Assembly: GCF_000313135.1 (NCBI RefSeq)
Contig: NW_004457692.1
Location: forward strand, 5,862-19,875
Reading direction: 5' to 3'
DNA from: Acanthamoeba castellanii str. Neff
Taxonomy: Eukaryota > Discosea > Longamoebia > Acanthamoebidae
DNA: 14,014 bases
Under the pieces are notes generated by a model, which saw only the letters and a list, made by a program, of their open reading frames with translations, searched no databases and was not told the origin of the DNA. The position numbers were made by a program, and so were the translations under genes. Below are positions 8,201 to 13,000 of the stretch, one piece after another. Each line of letters begins with the position of its first letter. Positions within the stretch are counted from its first letter, which is position 1.

Positions 8201-9391
8201 CCAATTCTAGAACATACTAGTTCGCCACCATGAATATACAAAATTAATAATCATATTCATATAAAACAATAACAATAACAATTATTTATTGGATTGGATT
8301 GGGGCGGCAGGGCGTGCGTGTGTGAGCGCGAGGAGCTGGACAAGTGCTTCGTGTGCGGCGGCGACAACTCCGCGTGCGCGGGCTGCGACGGCGTGCCCAA
8401 CTCGGGCGCGGTGCACGACCTGTGCGGCGTGTGCGGCGGCGACAACTCGACGTGCTGCTTCCTGCCCTTCGCCCAGACCACCGTCCTCATCCGAGACTTC
8501 GATACCGTGGTCCTGCCCAACGCGCTCGACGCCGGCGAGACCCTGCTCGTCACCAACCAGCACCTTAACTACCGCTACACGTTCCGGCTCGTGAAGTTGA
8601 CATCGGACAGCAAGGCCAAGGCGGTTGCTCGGTACCCGAAGCTGTTACCTGGTAACAGCCTCAGGGTTGGCGCCACGGAGCCGGGCGAGTACCTGCTCCA
8701 ATCGGCCAAGCGTTCGGCCGTGTCGATCCAGTTCAGCGTGCGCTTCAACCGCAAGGCCCGCGACAGCTGCGGTCGCTGCGTCTACGCCGACGCCGAAACC
8801 GGGAACAGCAACCGCGCGGCGTACGACCGCTGCTGCGAGGTCATGGAGTCCAAGGACGACGTGCACGCGTGGTTCGAGACCACCCACTTCCACGATTCCG
8901 CGGCGGACCCGGCGGCGGTCACCCGCGTGGCGCCGCGCACCGGCGCCTACAGGAGCGCGCCGGCCAGACACCTGCTGCGCCTGGTGGAGTCGCAGGCTGT
9001 GGACGCGCGGACGTGGCGCGCCGCTGATCAGCGGCTGGCGGTGGGCGACGTGGTGGTGCTCGAGAACCGCGACCTGTTCGACCACGTGATCTCCATCACC
9101 GGGCCGCAGCCCATGCCCGACGTGGTGCTCGACCGCGGCATGGTGGCCCTGGTGGGGCCGGTGCTCACGCCGGGCACCTACCGCGTGGAGTCCAGGAGCA
9201 ACCTCATCAACACCACCTTCACGGTCGAGTTTGACTTTGCCTGCACCGTGCACGTCACCCACGCCAAGGAGGTGCAGCCGCAGGGCGGGTACCGCACAGC
9301 GGTGCTGGGCGTCACCCTGGTGGGCATCTTCGCCCTTGCAGCACTCGTGGCTGGGGCAATGGTTGTGTTGTACCTGACAGCCCAGAGGTAG
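1..9391 (+). CDS. Gene 1: giant multidomain cell-surface protein, 5'-partial, 17 exons in window
   Basis: Likely a type I membrane adhesin-like protein acting outside the cell. Inferred exons: <1-47, 149-337, 432-1046, 1169-1794, 1906-2222, 2371-2669, 2787-2924, 3032-3366, 3454-3870, 4005-4118, 4232-4787, 4899-5986, 6061-6242, 6330-7437, 7554-7788, 7945-8192, 8311-9391. All introns are GT..CAG and phases match at every junction. An exception inside an exon is a one-base excess near 7620; removing it makes the total 2,531 codons including the TAG at 9389-9391. Domain order: P-like domain (C-terminal half), SUEL lectin, FG-GAP/VCBS repeats, unassigned region, CARDB-like folds, CGVCGG Cys-rich modules, three cupredoxin-like modules, membrane helix. 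The start lies upstream of the window; gene 2 suggests about 776 residues are missing. Function is inferred from domains only. An automated annotation could split this into several models. The acceptor at 3453 could instead be at 3504. Confidence 0.8.
432..1046 (+). other. SUEL-type galactose-binding lectin domain plus Ser/Asn/His-rich linker, gene 1
   Basis: The lectin domain covers about 446-775; the rest of the exon is linker. SUEL domains bind galactose or rhamnose. Downstream hallmarks are clear: SCEDGPTTL, then DECEALPDIVKKRV, ACVGKTKCTV and the final PFLCPYGVEQVEC, which follow the family's C...C..G...C pattern. Upstream, ICGFGPGQLFARGATDDDD leads to VHLE. The central strand, expected to read CPAGGIITEIVWARYGR as in gene 2, is out of frame here because of three extra single bases at about 516, 568 and 571-572. 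The domain is therefore broken for about 20 residues, although the reading frame recovers. The linker after 780 is Arg/His/Ser/Asn-rich and ends in a Cys-containing segment (MGCSSEP). Confidence 0.75.
1097..1160 (+). repeat. GT-rich intronic microsatellite
   Basis: Intron 1047-1168 holds mixed GTGTC/GTCGT units and a (TG)8 run at 1125-1140, ending just before the CAG acceptor. Confidence 0.8.
1220..2924 (+). other. FG-GAP/VCBS repeat beta-propeller-like region, gene 1
   Basis: Encoded by exons 1169-1794, 1906-2222, 2371-2669 and 2787-2924. Calcium-binding loops of the D-x-D-x-D-G type recur: GDLDNDWKDE (near 1240), GDFDNDGYPELAF (near 1432) and GDLNNDGDDELVV (near 2388). Weaker copies are NLGDYEGSGFAELAL (near 2046) and GNVDESYANELLV (near 2786). 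The total of about 450 residues fits a seven-bladed propeller of the integrin-alpha/FG-GAP kind. Family knowledge suggests ligand binding or adhesion outside the cell. The blade count is an estimate; only five repeat cores are recognisable by eye. Confidence 0.75.
2224..2293 (+). repeat. CTC then (CTG)12 intronic triplet repeat
   Basis: Intron 2223-2370. A short CTC run is followed by twelve uninterrupted CTG units at 2258-2293. In other frames it gives spurious poly-Ala, poly-Leu or poly-Gln open frames. It lies between a GTACTC donor and a CACAG acceptor. Confidence 0.85.
3032..4640 (+). other. Unassigned ectodomain region, gene 1
   Basis: Exons 3032-3366, 3454-3870, 4005-4118 and the first part of 4232-4787. 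Codon use and splice phases support coding, but I recognise no family. Visible features are beta-rich segments such as GESIKVRFESVPELIAVIN, a paired Cys loop (SCGEDCVQ near 3698), repeated Trp-rich strands (DLWKF, DLWWF near 3737), and a very Trp-rich stretch NLPWWWTTF near 4564. This looks like several small beta-sandwich modules. It links the propeller to the CARDB-like domains and may be a rigid stalk; that role is inference. Confidence 0.5.
4641..5060 (+). other. CARDB-like beta-sandwich domain, gene 1
   Basis: Split by the intron 4788-4898. It reads EEGDVVEVAVTVRNKALVD, then VKVALWRGSPDNC, then IGIEEVGLIPSQGKREVWF, ending in ATIDDNDELDEMHEDNNHA. This follows the CARDB (cell-adhesion-related domain in bacteria) pattern: a V-N-x-G-like strand, a polar V-x-L-x-x-G strand, a strand after the linker and a closing D-x-x-N-x-x-x-E-x-x-E-x-N-N motif. 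The closing motif is the strongest evidence. Such folds are spacers or adhesion modules. No profile search was run. Confidence 0.65.
4850..4892 (+). repeat. GTGTC intronic repeat
   Basis: Intron 4788-4898, about five units of a GTGTC/GTGT mix directly before the TCACGCAG acceptor. The intron is 111 nt and has no stop in the coding frame. Confidence 0.75.
5095..5450 (+). other. Second CARDB/E-set-like module, gene 1
   Basis: Follows the first CARDB-like domain directly. It has a similar strand order: GLTIGYQVKATVLGD, ANVLVQLWHGG, GRLIGTVLVP, a Thr-rich turn (NGSTTTTTRYEVSVFW) and GKQELHAVILHSG. It lacks the closing D/E/N-N motif, so the family call is weak. The five consecutive Thr codons are ACG, and this run is part of a small low-complexity patch. 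Confidence 0.4.
5466..5592 (+). other. Cys-rich CGVCGG module, first copy, gene 1
   Basis: Encodes VDACGVCGGNNGTCGGCDG, then VDVCGVCGGTGSTCC. The core CGVCGG(D/N)x(S/T)C is the motif seen in the Cys-rich region of ADAMTS proteins and in many protist extracellular proteins. It is disulfide-rich and probably structural. A second copy with the same spacing lies at 8345-8460, and each copy is followed by a cupredoxin-like module, so the pair seems to be a repeated cassette. Confidence 0.75.
6007..6057 (+). repeat. GT-rich intronic repeat
   Basis: Occupies most of the 74-nt intron 5987-6060, with GTGTGT and CGTGT units running straight into the CAG acceptor. Confidence 0.75.
6243..6320 (+). repeat. 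CGACA/CCAACGACAC intronic repeat
   Basis: Fills the 87-nt intron 6243-6329. The motif is close to the reverse complement of the GTGTCGT repeat in intron 4788-4898 and is shared with intron 10936-11138 in gene 2. Confidence 0.8.
7618..7624 (+). other. Apparent one-base insertion (frameshift) in the Cys-rich array, gene 1
   Basis: Exon 7554-7788 opens in one frame (GCEDGAVADCNG) and continues in the next (VCNGSARFNPCGVC). Both halves belong to the same repeat. Removing one G from the run at 7620-7622 joins them as DCNGVCNGSARF, in line with neighbouring units. The downstream junction at 7788/7945 fits only the second frame. Confidence 0.75.
7831..7878 (+). repeat. GTGGTC intronic repeat
   Basis: In intron 7789-7944, GTGGTCGTGGTG units, followed by a short CAA-rich patch and the CTGCAG acceptor. 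Confidence 0.75.
8461..8755 (+). other. Cupredoxin-like module B, gene 1
   Basis: Follows CGVCGGDNSTCC, as module A follows the earlier Cys-rich copy. Strands TVLIRDFDTVVLPN, GETLLVTNQHLNYRYTFRLV, SLRVGATEPGEYLLQS and VSIQFSVRF align with module C at the strand level (GDVVVLEN..., PGTYRVES..., TFTVEF). No Cys or Met ligand is seen in the final loop. The fold is inferred from strand pattern and internal repetition only. Confidence 0.45.
8985..9237 (+). other. Cupredoxin-like module C, gene 1
   Basis: Reads VGDVVVLENRDLFDHVISIT, then MVALVGPVLTPGTYRVES and TTFTVEFDF. The His in DHVISIT sits where the first copper ligand His is found in plastocyanin-like proteins, but the G-T-Y-x-x-x strand is not followed by C-x-x-H. 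A functional type-1 copper site is therefore unlikely. It lies just outside the membrane helix. Confidence 0.5.
9299..9376 (+). other. C-terminal transmembrane helix, gene 1
   Basis: A 26-residue hydrophobic stretch starts AVLGVTLVGIFALAALV and ends VVLYL. It is followed by only TAQR and the TAG stop. With the signal peptide seen in gene 2, this predicts type I topology with nearly all of the protein outside. A GPI signal is an alternative, but the polar, basic end after the hydrophobic run argues mildly against it. Confidence 0.8.
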
Positions 9392-9900
9392 AATGACCAC
9401 ACCACCACCACCCACCACCCACCCACCAATATGTAACTCACTTTCCACGACCATACAGTTTCCTAAACATGTTTCGGTGTTTGTGCATTTGCTGTGTCTT
9501 CTGTACGCGGTGTTTGTGTTCCGGTGTGTCGCGACCGGGGGGCAAGGGCGCGGGGAACAGGCGTCGGAGCGGACGAAGAACCTACAGCCGGGGGGCTTCC
9601 CCCTTGGCCGAGCCCGTTGCCCGCCTCGTTCGTTGTTGAAACTGCCTTTTTTCCAGGATATCGACTTGTTTTTTCCGGGGGCGGAAGTGCTGCGTCGCCG
9701 AACCTCAACCTTCCTTTTCTTGCTCTGCCCCACAAAACAGAAACCCAGCCCACAGGCTTTGGAGTGATGTGAAAAAGTCCCAAAAAAGAAAAAAACAACA
9801 ACAACAACAACGAGTGCAAACGACAGTTGTTTTGGACAAGAAGTCGGACCTCACCGGGGACGAGCCTACCTCTACTTTTGACAGGCTGTTAGTTAGGATA
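9392..9900. other. Intergenic spacer: gene 1 3' end and gene 2 5' leader/promoter
   Basis: About 509 nt with no convincing gene. It starts with an ACC/CCC-rich patch after the stop (9398-9427). In the middle is a GC-rich region with a small G5-CTT-C5 hairpin at 9591-9603. A pyrimidine-rich segment lies at about 9650-9725, and an A-rich, CAA-repeat leader at 9781-9813. No AATAAA and no clear TATA box were seen. Overlapping open frames here have no recognisable product and are not called. Promoter and transcript ends must lie here but cannot be placed. Confidence 0.6.
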
Positions 9901-10029
9901 ATGGGCCTCTGCACCACTAGTGGGATGAGGTCCACCACATGTCCCCCCCGTTGGGGACACTTGTTGTTGTTGTTGTCGTTCGCCCTTTGTATGATTGGCC
10001 TCAACACCACCGTGCCTCAGGTGGCGGCT
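9901..10029 (+). other. Signal peptide, gene 2
   Basis: A basic, Cys-containing n-region (MRSTTCPPRWGH from the second Met) precedes a hydrophobic core LLLLLSFALCMIGL and a V-A-A motif before DDYTV. Cleavage after residue 43 (counting from 9901) is plausible. Using Met 9925 gives a more usual length of 35. The five Leu are all TTG, forming a small repeat at 9961-9975, unlike the CTG/CTC used elsewhere. Confidence 0.8.
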
Positions 10030-13000
10030 GATGACTACACCGTCACCGTCACCAAGGTGCAGATTTCCGATTGGTGCCACCAGTACGCGCTGCCTCTGCC
10101 CTCCTCCACCACCAACAACAACAACAACCAAAAGATTTTGTACCATCTATTGTGTGTATTGTTTTTGATTGAGCCATTCGACCCGCGCTGCAGCCTGGAC
10201 TGGACCGATGCTGACGAAGAGTGGGCGTGGAACTTCATCGTCGACGGGGAGAGCCGGTGCGTGACGGGCCGCACCGACAACAGCCTGCCCTGGGAGCAAG
10301 CGCTCCAGTGGGAGGCCGACTTCACGACACAGAGCTCGCAGCTCACGCTCAAGATCGACGCCTGGGAGAAAGACGCGCCCGGCGCGATGTGCGTGTGGGC
10401 CAACGGCGACTACCCGACCAAGCGCGTGCAGAGCGAGATCGTCTTCCCCCCCATGACCGCGGGCCAGGAGGCCAACTGGACCAAGTCCATGACCTTCGCC
10501 TACACGGACAACATGCGGGGATACACCTGCAGCACCACCGTCCAAGGCAACGTGGCCAAGCTGACCTCCACCACCGTGACGGTAATCGATTCGCTTTACC
10601 CCCCCCACCCACTACCACCTCCCCCCACCCCCACCCCACCCACCGCCCCACCCACCCACCCACCGCCCCACATGCGTGCCGTGCGGTCTCACCACGCGAG
10701 CTGGTGTGTCATGGTTGATGCTCTGTTTGCGGGTCGGCTGCGGATGGCGGAGCGCAGGAGGGAGAGCCGCGGATCACGGCAGCCACAATTGTCCTGGCCG
10801 GCGGCATCCCGCGGCTGCGCATCTCCGGCAAGGAGCTCAACCCGGACCCGCAGGAGTCGCCCGTGGTGCAGGTCACCGCCGACGGCGGTGGTGGGAGCAC
10901 CACTGGCTGCATCTCCAGCTCCATCGTCGCCTCCGGTAGACTACGCACGACACGACACGACACGACACGACCAACGACACGACACGACACGACACGACCA
11001 ACGACACGACACGACACGACACGACACGACACGACACGACACGACCAACGACACGACACGACACGACACGACACGACACAACACGACACGACACGACACA
11101 CACGGGTCCGCGCATCTGATCAATACACCACGCCACAGCCGTGCAGATCACGTGTGACCTGGTCAAGCCCGAATCGGCCGTGGTGAGCTCGCTCGACCTG
11201 CAGGTGCAGGTGCAGACGCGCTTCGGCCTCTCGCGCATCGCCACGGCGGCCTTCGCCCAGTGCGGACAGGAGTGCCAGAACGGTGGCGAGTGCTGGTGGT
11301 CGAAGGACATCGCCGACGTCGAGTGCGTGTGCCCCGAGCTCTACTACGGCGACTGGTGCCAAAACGGTTCATTGCTCCTCTGCGCCCCTTGCCGCCGCAC
11401 TTACCCACCTCCCTCGTTCAACCCACCCGTCCGTCCCAGCTCCTGTCTTGCTGTCTCTCCTCGTGTGTGGCGAGTTCTTCTTCCCAAGTACCGACCTGTG
11501 TGTGTGTCGTCGTGTGTGTCGTCGTGCGTGTCGTCGTGTGCAGAGTATTCGAAGGATGAGCCGATTCTGCTGTCGACAGCGCCCTTGGGCGGCGACTACA
11601 CGCTGGAGACCGAGACAGTGATCGCTCTCGAGGGTCGCGTGATCCCCGAACTCACTCTGGCGATGTCGGCCCGCTGTCAGGTGTCGCGCGGCATGCCGGG
11701 CCAAATCACGTACGTTTGTTTGATGCTACGGCGACCCACACCACGACCACCACGACCACCACGACCACCACGCACCACCACGCACCACCACGCACCACCA
11801 CGCACCACCACGCACCACGCACCACGCACCACCACACACCACTAACACGCACCAACATCACCACATCAACACATCGATACACACACACAGGGTGGGGGAC
11901 TACCGTATGATTCAGAAAGATGACGTCGTGTGGGAGGGTCCCGTGGTGCCTACTGGCGGCCGATTTGTGGCCCAGTCGGACTCGCTCACCATCGGCGGCC
12001 TGTGCGTCATGCCGCCCGGCCATTTGGCGGCCTACATGCGCAGCAAGGATCCCGACGGCACGCTGTCGCACCTGAAGGTGGCCGTGGTGTGGGCGGCAGC
12101 AGCCAACGGGAGCAGCCTGCGGCGGGAGTCCAAGGCCAAGGGCACCTTCATGCTCTACGGGCCGCTCGACATGGCGAGCTCGATGGTGAGGGCCGTGGGC
12201 AACGAGGCCGACGGGGGCGAGATGCGGGTGCTGCGCGAGCAGAGCGTGCGGGTGAGCCTGCTCGACAAGAAGGGGCGCAACCGGGTGGGCGGCGAGGACG
12301 CCGACCTGTTCTTCCTCGACTTTTCCTCCGGCCCTTCGCTCCAGCCCCAGGTCTGTTGTTCTCCCTCTCTTCTCTGCTCTCTCTCTCTGTGTGTGTGTGT
12401 GTGTGTGCCGTGTGTGTGTGTCGTGTGTGTGTGTGCCGTGTGTGTGTGTGTGTGTGTGTGTGCCGTGTGTGTGTGTGTGTGTGTGGGGCATATGTTGTGT
12501 GACGTCCGAACCAACGTGACGACGCAAAACTGTCAGGCGGGCGTGGACGGAGGCGTGGCCAAGCAGTTCCGCTATGCGGGGTGCCGCAAGAACGAGGACG
12601 ACCCGTCGTGCGCCTACTACGAGTTCACCATGACGTTCCTGTTTTCCGGCACCTACCGGGCCACCGTGCTGGCCTTGGCCAGCGGGGACAGCCGGCTGGT
12701 GGAGCTCAACAAGCAGGAGCTGATGTTCGATGTGCAGGGTATGGGCGACTTGGCGCTGCCGGTGCGGCCATGTCGGCGTCGAGCATCTCGTGGGCCGACA
12801 GCCTGCGCGACCGCGAGGCTGCGCTGCCGCTCTTCGACACGAACCTCGCCCAAACGGTGTCGCCCAACACGGGCGCGGCCGACAGGTTGGGCGTGCTCGA
12901 GGGTCTGTTCGAGCGCGTCCAGGGCAAGTGGTTCAGCCAGCGGCAGACGGTGAGCGTGGCCTTCGAGAGCGGGCCGTCGGAGGTGTCCATGGGCTCGGTG

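Larger units (their letters stand above)
7063..8460 (+). other. Cys-rich repeat array (DCxGVCxG / CGVC type), gene 1
   Basis: Spans exons 6330-7437, 7554-7788, 7945-8192 and the start of 8311-9391. About ten short units alternate forms such as DECGVCGGDGTSC, DACGVCVDPMAPG, IDCAGVCYG, LDACGECAGGTTG, VDCRNICGG, GDCGVCVGG, KDCQGTCFG, DECGVCF, KDCTGVCGG and DLCGVCGGDNSTCC. Spacing and Cys pairing look regular, suggesting a disulfide-stabilised rod. Exon 7554-7788 begins with seven Glu codons and contains an apparent one-base insertion near 7620, after which the array continues in the next frame. Resemblance is to ADAMTS-like and protist Cys-rich repeats; the exact role is unknown. Confidence 0.7.

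Noticed and set aside
9591..9603. Bacterial-type terminator hairpin
   Set aside because: The stem is only five GC pairs with no functional context in a eukaryotic spacer; noted only as a small hairpin.
9393..9772. Possible small genes in the spacer
   Set aside because: Overlapping frames on both strands have no recognisable product, and the sequence looks like UTR and promoter.
9769..9900. Upstream extension of gene 2 from a GTG at 9769
   Set aside because: The start would be non-ATG and the added part is A-rich low-complexity leader without a signal peptide at its end; ATG 9901 has good context and opens a signal peptide.
10945..11102. CRISPR-like or other spaced repeat array
   Set aside because: The units are a 5-nt CGACA microsatellite without unique spacers, inside a eukaryotic intron.
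12155..12514. His/Thr-rich protein on the minus strand
   Set aside because: It is the complement of the GT repeat in intron 12351-12536.
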